Program-made: the position numbers and the translations under genes | Notes under the pieces: generated by a model | What the model was told of the DNA's origin: nothing | The model's input: only the letters and a program-made list of their open reading frames with translations | The model's database searches: none | Shown here: positions 1-6,440 of the stretch, in pieces | How the letters are laid out: each line of letters begins with the position of its first letter | Numbering within the stretch: the first letter of the stretch is position 1 | Source: DATFXF01 sp035258565 | GTDB taxonomy: Bacteria; Acidobacteriota; Terriglobia; Acidiferrales; UBA7541 | Direction: 5' to 3' | DNA length: 8,922 nucleotides | Assembly (NCBI GenBank): GCA_035258565.1 | Contig: DATFXF010000382.1 | Span: 1 to 8,922, forward strand

Positions 1-308
1 CCGTAGACATATTCGATGTTGATGCCCTTCTCCGCCAGTTTTCGGGTGACCTTGCCCAACGCGCCCGGGCGGTCGTTGATGCTGACGGCAAGCACTTGCT
101 CTTCGAGGTATTTCACCCCGATGGCATCGCAGACGCCCTTGGCGGTTTCGAATTGGTTCACGAGCAAGCGCACCGAGCCCAGCGCCTTGGCTTCGCTGGC
201 TTGGATCGCGCTGATGTTCACCGCTTTCTTGGCGAGCTCGCTGCACAACTCCGCAAGCGCGCCCGGCTTGTTTGCCAGCTCTACGCGCAGTTGCTTCACA
301 ATGGCCAC
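1..308 (-). CDS. Tandem ACT-domain protein (partial, C-terminus beyond window)
   Basis: Reading the minus strand from GTG at 308 gives 102 codons that run off the left edge. The protein carries two ACT repeats. The first spans about residues 4-70 and has the loop NKPGAL at 13-18. The second starts near residue 71 and has NDRPGAL at 78-84. The spaced 'PGAL' glycine turns after a beta strand are the hallmark of amino-acid-binding ACT domains. Stand-alone tandem ACT proteins of about 140 aa are usually thought to be ligand sensors of amino acid metabolism, so most of the protein is probably present. The start is supported by a perfect AGGAGG five bases upstream; a second in-frame GTG at 299 has worse spacing. 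The ligand and partner cannot be read from this sequence. The gene is divergent from the neighbour at 470. Confidence 0.85.
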   Translation of the reverse strand, partial: MAIVKQLRVELANKPGALAELCSELAKKAVNISAIQASEAKALGSVRLLVNQFETAKGVCDAIGVKYLEEQVLAVSINDRPGALGKVTRKLAEKGINIEYVY

Positions 309-313
309 GCACG

Positions 314-319
314 CCTCCT
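314..319 (-). promoter_or_regulatory. Ribosome binding site of the ACT-domain gene
   Basis: The plus strand reads CCTCCT, so the minus strand has a perfect AGGAGG five bases before GTG 308. It decides the start between the two in-frame GTG codons at 308 and 299. Confidence 0.75.
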
Positions 320-346
320 GGTCCCCTTCCACCGCAGGGAAACCGG

Positions 347-375
347 ATTCTAGCGGCGGCCCCAGCATTGCGCAA
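347..375 (-). promoter_or_regulatory. Candidate sigma70-type promoter for the ACT-domain gene
   Basis: On the minus strand TTGCGC (375-370) is separated by exactly 17 bases from TAGAAT (352-347). The -10 matches the consensus at five of six positions and the -35 keeps TTG. Transcription would start near 340, giving a leader of about 30 bases that includes the AGGAGG site. The match was made by eye and has no experimental support. Confidence 0.4.
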
Positions 376-399
376 GCCGGGCGCCGCCCCAGCGCGCGC

Positions 400-417
400 A
401 AGAATTCATAAGAATTC
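400..417. repeat. Direct repeat AAGAATTC x2 at 10-bp phase, candidate operator
   Basis: AAGAATTC occurs at 400-407 and again at 410-417, a start-to-start distance of 10 bp, close to one DNA helical turn. Each copy contains the palindrome GAATTC. The pair lies between the two candidate divergent promoters and ends three bases before the rightward -35. That position suits an operator or an activator site. The AT-rich repeats stand out in a GC-rich setting. Regulator binding is inference. Confidence 0.35.
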
Positions 418-420
418 CTC

Positions 421-449
421 TTGTGCAAGGCCATGCAGGGGATTATGAT
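421..449 (+). promoter_or_regulatory. Candidate sigma70-type promoter for the DnaB-N-like gene
   Basis: TTGTGC at 421-426 is followed after 17 bases by TATGAT at 444-449. The -10 matches TATAAT at five of six positions and the -35 keeps only TTG. Transcription would begin near 456, leaving roughly 14 bases before the ATG at 470, so the leader would be very short. No good Shine-Dalgarno is visible in that leader. Confidence 0.45.
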
Positions 450-469
450 CGGCGTGGATTTCAGCCCAG

Positions 470-811
470 ATGGAAATTCTTGACGCTCCCGAAAGCGTCC
501 TGGAAGCCGAGCGCGATATACTTCGCGCGATGAGTCAGGGCACCAGAGAGCAAAGCGTCTGGGCGGAAGGCATCGAGCTTCTCGCCGAGTACCCCTTCGA
601 GGACAAGACTCATCAGCTCGTGTTCGACGCCCTGCGCGAGATCTCGACCGGCACGCCTACCATCATCCGCGAACAGCTTCCCGCTTACCTCACTCGAAAG
701 GGCTTCCCGGCACTCGACCTCGAGGTATTTCTTGAGCCTCATAATCTCAGTGCCGAGCAGGCGATCGGCCTGATGCGCGCCCTCCTGTCCAAGGCGCGCC
801 ATGCGACCTAG
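470..811 (+). CDS. Small protein resembling a free-standing DnaB helicase N-terminal domain
   Basis: This 113-aa soluble, acidic protein has no signal peptide or membrane segment. Its layout follows the N-terminal domain of replicative helicase DnaB: an opening 'AERDIL' helix (residues 13-18), a 'PFEDKTHQLVFDALREI' segment (42-58) comparable to the DnaB 'F....H..IF.A...L' helix, then 'IIREQLPAYL' (65-74) and 'DLEVFLEPH' (83-91). No helicase domain follows, so it would be only the protein-interaction module, which in DnaB contacts primase and neighbouring subunits. The resemblance was judged by eye and is modest; 'conserved hypothetical' is the safe label. ATG 470 is the only plausible start because an in-frame TGA lies at 446-448. 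The complementary strand also has an open frame of similar length, but this strand gives the more natural protein and has a candidate promoter. Confidence 0.7.
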   Translation: MEILDAPESVLEAERDILRAMSQGTREQSVWAEGIELLAEYPFEDKTHQLVFDALREISTGTPTIIREQLPAYLTRKGFPALDLEVFLEPHNLSAEQAIGLMRALLSKARHAT

Positions 812-909
812 CCGCTCTGAAAGCCTGCCTGCGTGGCGCCCTCATTCTAGCCCGTCCGGTGGAGCCTCGAGGAACCCACAGATCCGGCCCTCCCTCTGAC
901 TCTGGAAGG

Positions 910-3501
910 ATGGTTTCCGAGCACAATCAGAAATGGAGCGCTTTCCTGGTCCGAATCACCGTGCGCGGATCCGGATGGTTTGCTCTCGCCTATCTGGGCT
1001 ACTGGCTGGCGCTGGCCCTCGACCGCATTGTGGTGCAGGCCGTTGCCTACCCACTCATGGGCATGCCCGTCACCGATTGGTCCGTTACTCCCTTTCGTCT
1101 GCGAATTGCCAATGGGATCCCGGCCGAATGGAGCAGTGGCTTAGCGCCGTCTGCGGCCCTGCCGGCAATCCTGGATGTGATGCTTCTTGTTTTGCTCGCT
1201 GCCTGCGGCCTGCGACTGCGCTCGGCATCGCTTCGCACCGTCTGCCACTTTGCGGGCCTCTGGGCCGTGCTGCTGCTCACGACCGAGGGAGCGACGCTAG
1301 CCTATTGGGGCCGAGTACGTCTGGCCCAATACAACGTGCAGATCGCTCGGCTGAGCGCGGACCAGCTGATCGTGCGCAGTGGCGTAGCCGCCCTGGCTGC
1401 GCTCGTGGTGCTCGCGGGCGGCCGAATGTGCTCGCGCCGGCTGGTTGCGGAACTGCAGCGCTCCATTTTGCCGCGCGAGGGCTGGACGTGGCTGGCGCTC
1501 ACGCTGATGATTCTTCCCGTGCTTCTCGTTCTTGCAGGCACCTTCGGCTTCGTGCTGCGTTTTGTCGGGCCGCGTGCGTTCTTCTATCTGCTGGTCCCCG
1601 CGGGCTTCTGCCTCCTGCTCGCGCTTCTCGGCCTCCTGCGCCAGAGGAAGGCTCCGACTGCGACGCAATTCCCCGCGCTCTCAAGCGGGCAAGCTTTCGG
1701 CGCCCTCTGCACTTCTGTTGCACTCGGCGCGGCTTTAGCGGAAGCTCCGCGCGTCCCGTCCTGGCTCACCGAGCGCAATCTTCGCCGTTTCTCATCCTCA
1801 CATCATCAGGTCCTGTATGATCCCGGGGCCTTCTCCGCTGACTTCATCCGGCAGTTCGCGCAAGAGCGCGAACGAATCCTGGCAGCGGAGACGCGACGCT
1901 TGAACCTATCCCCGAACCCTAGCGGAACGGGCCGCGCAAGCCCAATCCATCTGCGCATCGTGCTCTACCCTGACCTCAGTTCCTTTCGGAAGGCGACGGG
2001 AATCGAGCGCACGTATGGAGTGGAAGGCACGACGATCCGCGCCGTCCTCGGCGGCTACATCAAGGAGGTCGACCCGGCCGCAGATGCCGCAGCGCTTCTC
2101 AACGCCGCCTGGGGCCGCGCGGGCTCACCCCGGATGGGAGACTGGGCGGCCGAATGGCTGGCGGGCGAATGGCACGGACGCACGGTGGACGACTGTGCCG
2201 CACAAATTGAGAGGGAACAGGGTCACTACCTGCTTGCGCAGCTCGTCGCCAACAACTCCGACGCCTTCCTCTCGCCCCTCGTGCGCACTCCACTCGGCGC
2301 GGCCTGGATGGGTACGGTGGTCCGGCGCTCCGGCCTGGAGGCGGTGCACAAACTCTATTCCGCAAAGCTCAGCGAGCCGAACACCGCAAGTCTCGCGGCA
2401 CTGCTTGACACCCGGCCAGCGGACCTCGAGCAGGAATGGCATGACTGGGCCGTTCGCGTCGCGTTGGCACCTGAGGCCGACCCGGTGCCGCGCCGTTCGC
2501 TCGACCCCAACTTTTTTTTCCGCGGGATCAGCTTCTCACACGAGGGGTGGGGCGGACGCGGCGGCGGCTACGTCTCGCCGGAGGCTGCCGCCGAGCTGCG
2601 CCGGCTCAAGGCCCTCGGCGCCAACGCCATCGCAGTGGTCCCCTACGGCTTCTCCCGCAGCACAAACGAGGAGTCCATCTCTTACACCGACAGCGACGAA
2701 ACCGACGAGGACTTGACGCAGGCCCTTTACGTGGCCCACGGGCTGGGCATGAAGGTGATGCTCAAGCCGCAGCTCTGGGTGCTGCGCGGTGGCTACACGG
2801 GAACGCTGCACTTCGAGGACCCCGCGGCGCGTGGAGCCTGGATGCGCAACTATCGTGAGTTCATTCTGCACTACGCGCGACTCGCTGAACTTGAGCGATT
2901 CGACCTACTCTCGATCGGCACCGAGTTGGAAGGCCTGACCCCGTATCAGGAGGAGTGGCGGCGACTGATTGCCGACGTGCGTCGCGTCTATCACGGGCCG
3001 CTTACCTATGCGGCCAACTGGGGCCGTGAGTTTGAGTCGCTCGGCTTCTGGGATGCCCTCGACTACATGGGCATCAACGACTACTATCCGCTTGCCGCGG
3101 GGCCCACAACGCTCGTCGAAGAACTCTTGCCCGGAGCCGAAAAACTGGCGGCCAAATTCGAAGCCATGAGTCTCCGGTGGCAGAAGCCCATCCTTTTCAC
3201 CGAGGTCGGCTACCCGAGCAGGCGCGGCGGTTCGAGCGAGCCGTGGGTTGAAGACAACGGGCGCCCGGTCAGTCTGGAAGAACAGGCGGCTGCCTACGAG
3301 GCTACCTTCCGTGCTTTTGCAGGGAAGCCGTGGTTGCGCGGGATGTTCTGGTGGAAGTGGCCGTCAAGCGGACGCGGCGGCGGGCCGCTTGAGGTCTCCT
3401 ACACACCGCTCAGGAAGCCAGCAACCGAAGTGGTGCGCGCCTGGTTCACGAGGCTCGCTGCCTCAACGCAGCAAACTCCGGCTCCCGTGCGGGTGCGATG
3501 A
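910..3501 (+). CDS. Polytopic membrane protein with GH113-like glycoside hydrolase domain
   Basis: About 863 aa in three parts. Residues 22-278 hold about seven hydrophobic helices (roughly 23-47, 84-103, 110-133, 154-171, 191-217, 223-243, 262-277), so the C-terminal two thirds should lie outside the cytoplasm. Residues about 285-520 resemble a peptidase-MA/gluzincin-like region, but where HExxH would be expected the sequence reads ADAAALLN (391-398), so zinc peptidase activity is unlikely. Residues about 534-846 form a GH113-like (clan GH-A) TIM barrel: it starts NFFFRGISF, carries the acid/base motif GTEL with E672, the nucleophile motif FTEVGY with E765, and an aromatic FWWKW at 813-817. 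Characterised GH113 enzymes are beta-mannanases; the substrate here is unknown. The frame is open back to GTG 859 (17 more codons). I prefer ATG 910 because the extra residues look non-coding, although neither start has a well-spaced Shine-Dalgarno. The TGA overlaps the ATG of the next gene. Confidence 0.8.
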   Translation: MVSEHNQKWSAFLVRITVRGSGWFALAYLGYWLALALDRIVVQAVAYPLMGMPVTDWSVTPFRLRIANGIPAEWSSGLAPSAALPAILDVMLLVLLAACGLRLRSASLRTVCHFAGLWAVLLLTTEGATLAYWGRVRLAQYNVQIARLSADQLIVRSGVAALAALVVLAGGRMCSRRLVAELQRSILPREGWTWLALTLMILPVLLVLAGTFGFVLRFVGPRAFFYLLVPAGFCLLLALLGLLRQRKAPTATQFPALSSGQAFGALCTSVALGAALAEAPRVPSWLTERNLRRFSSSHHQVLYDPGAFSADFIRQFAQERERILAAETRRLNLSPNPSGTGRASPIHLRIVLYPDLSSFRKATGIERTYGVEGTTIRAVLGGYIKEVDPAADAAALLNAAWGRAGSPRMGDWAAEWLAGEWHGRTVDDCAAQIEREQGHYLLAQLVANNSDAFLSPLVRTPLGAAWMGTVVRRSGLEAVHKLYSAKLSEPNTASLAALLDTRPADLEQEWHDWAVRVALAPEADPVPRRSLDPNFFFRGISFSHEGWGGRGGGYVSPEAAAELRRLKALGANAIAVVPYGFSRSTNEESISYTDSDETDEDLTQALYVAHGLGMKVMLKPQLWVLRGGYTGTLHFEDPAARGAWMRNYREFILHYARLAELERFDLLSIGTELEGLTPYQEEWRRLIADVRRVYHGPLTYAANWGREFESLGFWDALDYMGINDYYPLAAGPTTLVEELLPGAEKLAAKFEAMSLRWQKPILFTEVGYPSRRGGSSEPWVEDNGRPVSLEEQAAAYEATFRAFAGKPWLRGMFWWKWPSSGRGGGPLEVSYTPLRKPATEVVRAWFTRLAASTQQTPAPVRVR
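2512..2519 (+). repeat. T8 homopolymer at a domain boundary inside the hydrolase gene
   Basis: Eight consecutive T residues encode the FFF at the start of the GH113-like domain (residues 535-537). A one-base loss would move reading into a frame that stops at 2716, and a one-base gain into a frame that stops at 2858. Either change would leave the membrane and middle domains without the hydrolase. Such a run is unusual in this GC-rich gene. Confidence 0.5.
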
Positions 3502-4133
3502 GCCCGAGCGCTCTTCGCCGGCTCGCCTGGCTCGACATTCTGGGAATGCCGCCAGTCGTCGCGTGGTACATCTGGTGGGGCCAGTTCGATTCTCCACACG
3601 GCTGGATGATCATCCCGACATGGCTCGTCGGCAGTTTCCTGCTGCATGGCGATACGCCGAAAACCCTGGGCTGGCGCGCCGACAACCTTTGGCGGGCTGC
3701 CCTCCAAGCCGCCTTGGTGTATGGGATCTTCGTGGCCGTGCTGCTTGGCACAGGCCTTGCGCTCGGAGCGTCAAGACACATTCCCGCGCGCCTGATCAGC
3801 CTCGAGCGTCTGTGGAGCTATTTCGCCTTCTGCCTGCTTCAGCAGGTCGCGCTGAACTCATTCCTGAACAACCGCCTCCTGACTGTCATCTCGCGGCGGT
3901 GGCTCACTTCCCTGCTCGCTGGAGCGATTTTCAGCGCGCTGCACTGGCCCAACCCGGTGTTGGTTCCCCTGACCTTTCTTGGCGGGACGGCCATGGCCTG
4001 GCTGTTCGCGCGCGAGCACAACATCATCCCCCTGGCCGTGGGTCAAGCGCTGCTCGGCTCCATGGTCGCCTGGGCCTTTCCCATGTCCTGGCATCATGCC
4101 CTGCGCGTCGGGCCGGGTTATTACCTGCGGTGA
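3498..4133 (+). CDS. CPBP/CAAX-protease-like integral membrane protein, catalytic motif altered
   Basis: A 211-aa, strongly hydrophobic protein with about six to seven membrane segments. The order of features fits the CPBP (Abi/CAAX protease) family: a motif-1 helix at 113-126, FSALH (145-149) matching the FxxxH motif 2, and a third motif region around REHNIIP (172-178). Motif 1 is normally EExxxR, but here it reads QQVALN (115-120), so both glutamates and the arginine are gone. Q183 sits where a motif-3 histidine is often found. H149 is kept. Loss of the acid pair argues against ordinary metalloprotease activity; a binding, chaperone or assembly role is possible. The ATG overlaps the stop of the hydrolase gene (ATGA), which implies translational coupling and a shared role. 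I see no strong Shine-Dalgarno of its own. Confidence 0.75.
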   Translation: MSPSALRRLAWLDILGMPPVVAWYIWWGQFDSPHGWMIIPTWLVGSFLLHGDTPKTLGWRADNLWRAALQAALVYGIFVAVLLGTGLALGASRHIPARLISLERLWSYFAFCLLQQVALNSFLNNRLLTVISRRWLTSLLAGAIFSALHWPNPVLVPLTFLGGTAMAWLFAREHNIIPLAVGQALLGSMVAWAFPMSWHHALRVGPGYYLR

Positions 4134-4166
4134 GTCCGCTTCCTCGCGGCAGAGTTCTCTGTCCCC

Positions 4167-4195
4167 TTGACACCACACGGGGCCAGCACTAAGTT
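4167..4195 (+). promoter_or_regulatory. Candidate promoter with consensus -35 for the secreted-protein gene
   Basis: A perfect TTGACA at 4167-4172 is followed after 17 bases by TAAGTT (4190-4195), which matches TATAAT at only three of six positions. Transcription would start near 4202, about 53 bases before the ATG at 4255. The site suggests that this gene is expressed apart from the upstream pair. Confidence 0.4.
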
Positions 4196-4241
4196 CCACC
4201 CCTGAGGATCGTGGCACGCCACGAACCGACACACGAGCGGC

Positions 4242-4247
4242 AGGAGG
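4242..4247 (+). promoter_or_regulatory. Ribosome binding site of the secreted-protein gene
   Basis: A perfect AGGAGG with a seven-base spacer to ATG 4255. It fixes the start, and the resulting N-terminus is a good signal peptide. Confidence 0.75.
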
Positions 4248-4254
4248 CCAAGTC

Positions 4255-4959
4255 ATGTCCTGGGGAGCGCACGCGTTGGTTGTCGCCGCGCTGCTATCAG
4301 TAGGGGTTCTTCCAAACCTTCGAGCGCAAGCGCCCAGCACCGCCTCCCTCGGAGCGGCCGTCAGAGCGCGCATCGAGGAGAACCAGCGTGCGCTGCGCCA
4401 GTACACGTGGAAGCAGCGCACGGAACTGCAGCTCAAGGGCCAGGTCAAGAACGAGCGCGTGGAGCTGGTTCAGTTCGACGCAGACGGAGAGCTGCAAAGA
4501 ACGCCTCTCGGCAGTAGCCCCGCGCCCGTCGAGCGGCGCGGCGTGCGCGGTCACATCAGGCGTGAGAAGCAAGAAGAGACGCAAGCATACCTCCAGCGTA
4601 TGATCGAGCGAGCCGTCCGATATCTCTATCCCAGCCCGGCGAGCCTCTCGGCGCCTTTCGAGAAGGCTGAGGTCTGGGAAGGAAAAGGGGCAACGTCGGG
4701 CACCGTCCAGGTTCGCGTCAAGGATTTCGTGATCCAGGGAGACTCCATGACCTTCTATGTGGATGTGGCCAGCCACAAACCACGGAGACTCGAGGTCACC
4801 AGTTCGCTCGATGACGACCCGATCAGCATAACCACGGAGTATGGGGACTTGCCAGACGGGCCCACTTATGGAGCCCGCACCACTGTGCATGCGGTGAAAA
4901 AGCAGATCCAGATCAAGATTGAGAACTTCGACTTCGCCCGCCTGACCAAAACGAAATAG
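4255..4959 (+). CDS. Secreted protein of unknown function, acidobacterial type
   Basis: A 234-aa protein with a signal peptide: a hydrophobic stretch covers residues 5-20 and cleavage is likely after A24 (LRA/QAP), since a proline follows A26. The mature part starts with a helix containing 'ENQRALRQYTWKQRTEL' (42-58), followed by alternating strands, among them 'KNERVELVQFDADGEL' (65-80), 'TFYVDVASHKPRRLEV' (166-181) and 'KQIQIKIENFDFARL' (216-230). The beta-rich, lipid-carrier-like (LolA/outer-membrane lipoprotein sorting) layout is a guess from pattern only. Secreted proteins with the 'RQYTWK.RTEL' opening are familiar from acidobacterial genomes, without a known function. It has its own candidate promoter and a strong Shine-Dalgarno. 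It converges with amrS across a 35-bp gap in which I find no clear terminator hairpin. Confidence 0.75.
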   Translation: MSWGAHALVVAALLSVGVLPNLRAQAPSTASLGAAVRARIEENQRALRQYTWKQRTELQLKGQVKNERVELVQFDADGELQRTPLGSSPAPVERRGVRGHIRREKQEETQAYLQRMIERAVRYLYPSPASLSAPFEKAEVWEGKGATSGTVQVRVKDFVIQGDSMTFYVDVASHKPRRLEVTSSLDDDPISITTEYGDLPDGPTYGARTTVHAVKKQIQIKIENFDFARLTKTK

Positions 4960-4994
4960 CGGAGGGAGCAAACTCGCTTCACCCGCCAGCGCGG

Positions 4995-6122
4995 CTAAAG
5001 GTTCAGATGGTCGTATTTCTTTTCAAGGGCCCGAGTTCTCGGATGGGTGTTGAGCGGGGTCTTACCGCGCGGATTCGTCCACCGACCGGGGACGGAGTGG
5101 CCACAGGTCGGACATCTTCCATCCTGCAAGCGATTCCTAAGCACCTTATGCCACGAGCGCTCAACCAGTAGCTCCCCGCAGCACGGACAGGACGTGTGTG
5201 CGCCCTCGCTCGAGATATTGCCCTCATAGACGTAGTGTAAGCCCACCCCGCGAGCGATCTTCCTCGCCATGTGCAGCGTCTCCGGCGGCGTGTTGGGTTT
5301 GTCACGCAGCTTGAAGTCGGGATGGAAGGCAGTGAAGTGCAGGGGCAGTTCAGGCCCGAGGTGGTCGAGTACCCATTCGCAGAGTTCGCGGATCTCCCGC
5401 GGATCATCGTTGAGCGTGGGGATGATCAGGTTGGTGATTTCAAACCAAACATGGGTTTCCTTCTTAAGCCACTCGAGCGTTTCAAGAACGGGCCGCAAAT
5501 GCGTTAGCGTAATGCGGCCGTAAAAATCCTCCCGAAAAGCCTTCAGATCCACATTCGCCGCATCGATGTGGTCGTAAACCTCATGGAAGGCCTCATACGT
5601 GATGTAGCCGTTCGTCACCATCACCGTGTTCAAACCGTACTCCTTGGCCACCTGGCAGATATCGATCACATATTCGCTCCAGATGGTCGGCTCGTTGTAG
5701 GTGAAGGCGAGCGACGGGCAGCCGTACTTGATCGCCAGGAGCACCACGTCCTCCGGTGGCAGGTAGGTGGAGTTCGCCTGGTCCTGCTTCGATTTGGAAA
5801 TGTCCCAGTTCTGGCAGAAGAAGCAACCCATGTTGCAGCCGGCGGTTCCCACCGAAAAAATCCTTGTGCCCGGGAGGAAGTGGTTGAGCGGTTTCTTCTC
5901 CACTGGATCGATCTGGATCGCCGCCGGCGAGGCATAGCCGAGGCTATAAAGGCGCCCACCCTGATTGATGCGGATAAAACAGAAACCTTTCTGGCCATCC
6001 CCGATGTGGCAGTGGCGCGGGCAAAGGTAGCAATGAACCTTGTTGCCTGGCTCGGGCTCCCACCAGCGGCCCTCATGCAGTCTCTCGGTTTTCTGCAGAA
6101 TCCTCAATTCCTGCACAGACAC
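4995..6122 (-). CDS. amrS: AmmeMemoRadiSam system radical SAM enzyme
   Basis: A 375-aa radical SAM protein. The [4Fe-4S]/SAM motif CxxxCxxC is CNMGCFFC with C96, C100 and C103. Ahead of it lies the family's cysteine cluster CYLCPRHC (C31, C34, C38) plus C48 in GFC. Other signatures are FTYNEPTIWSEY (140-151), VTNGY (169-173), the strand ANVDLKAF (189-196) and TAFHPDF (264-270). The C-terminus adds a zinc-ribbon-like module with CPCC (312-315) and CPTC (337-340). The family is named for linkage to AMMECR1 and Memo proteins and its reaction is not established; neither partner is within this window. The frame starts at GTG 6122, but GTG 6116 two codons later has TGGAG five bases upstream and may be the true start. 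The nearest upstream gene is the 78-aa protein, 81 bases away on the same strand. Confidence 0.9.
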   Translation of the reverse strand: MSVQELRILQKTERLHEGRWWEPEPGNKVHCYLCPRHCHIGDGQKGFCFIRINQGGRLYSLGYASPAAIQIDPVEKKPLNHFLPGTRIFSVGTAGCNMGCFFCQNWDISKSKQDQANSTYLPPEDVVLLAIKYGCPSLAFTYNEPTIWSEYVIDICQVAKEYGLNTVMVTNGYITYEAFHEVYDHIDAANVDLKAFREDFYGRITLTHLRPVLETLEWLKKETHVWFEITNLIIPTLNDDPREIRELCEWVLDHLGPELPLHFTAFHPDFKLRDKPNTPPETLHMARKIARGVGLHYVYEGNISSEGAHTSCPCCGELLVERSWHKVLRNRLQDGRCPTCGHSVPGRWTNPRGKTPLNTHPRTRALEKKYDHLNL

Positions 6123-6203
6123 TCCAGACCGAGCGGTGAACTCTTTTCGACGAGTATACGCCGATTCCCTTCGCAGCGTATACCGCAGGACCGCGCTGCC
6201 GCT

Positions 6204-6440
6204 CTACTCGCGCCCCTCGCGTGCCCGCTGTGCCTTCCGGCGTTCGTCGGCCCAATGCAGGAAGCGACTGAGCTGTGCGCGTTCACGCCACAACAGGCGG
6301 AAGAATGTGCGCGCGTCGAGATCTGCTGCCAGCTCGCCGAAGAAGGTCTCCATCCGCCAGCGAATGTACGGGCTCTGCCACGGGCGCAGCCGGTAACCCT
6401 TCGAAACAATCCAGTAATAGCGCAGCGCGCTCAGCAACAT
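6204..6440 (-). CDS. Small conserved protein of unknown function
   Basis: A 78-aa basic protein without a signal peptide. It is rich in aromatic and arginine residues: 'LRYYWIVSKGYRLRPW' at 6-21, 'SPYIRWRMETFFG' at 23-35 and 'FFRLLWRERAQLSRFL' at 46-61. I recall similar short proteins in Acidobacteriota but know no function. The density of W, Y, F and R suggests a structural or nucleic-acid/protein-binding role, which is inference. ATG 6440 has no convincing Shine-Dalgarno. The stop lies 81 bases before amrS on the same strand, so the two may be co-transcribed. The long open frame on the opposite strand here is an antisense shadow of this gene and amrS. Confidence 0.65.
   Translation of the reverse strand: MLLSALRYYWIVSKGYRLRPWQSPYIRWRMETFFGELAADLDARTFFRLLWRERAQLSRFLHWADERRKAQRAREGRE

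Noticed and set aside
793..800. GGCGCGCC palindrome near the end of the DnaB-N-like gene
   Set aside because: It is a short GC-only palindrome inside coding sequence, expected by chance at this base composition, with no T-tract to make a terminator.
461..802. Minus-strand 113-codon open frame mirroring the DnaB-N-like gene
   Set aside because: It lies almost exactly antisense to 470-811. The plus-strand protein has a more natural composition and helix pattern and a candidate promoter.
3248..4192. Plus-strand 314-codon open frame across the hydrolase/CPBP junction
   Set aside because: It overlaps two better genes in another frame and its composition, rich in R, P, S and G, is typical of a GC-rich shadow frame.
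4297..4971. Minus-strand 224-codon open frame
   Set aside because: It is antisense to the secreted protein, which has a perfect Shine-Dalgarno and signal peptide; the minus frame has neither.
4960..4994. Possible bidirectional terminator between the convergent genes
   Set aside because: Only very short complementary pieces (gag/ctc) and no U-tract were found, so a hairpin call is not supported.
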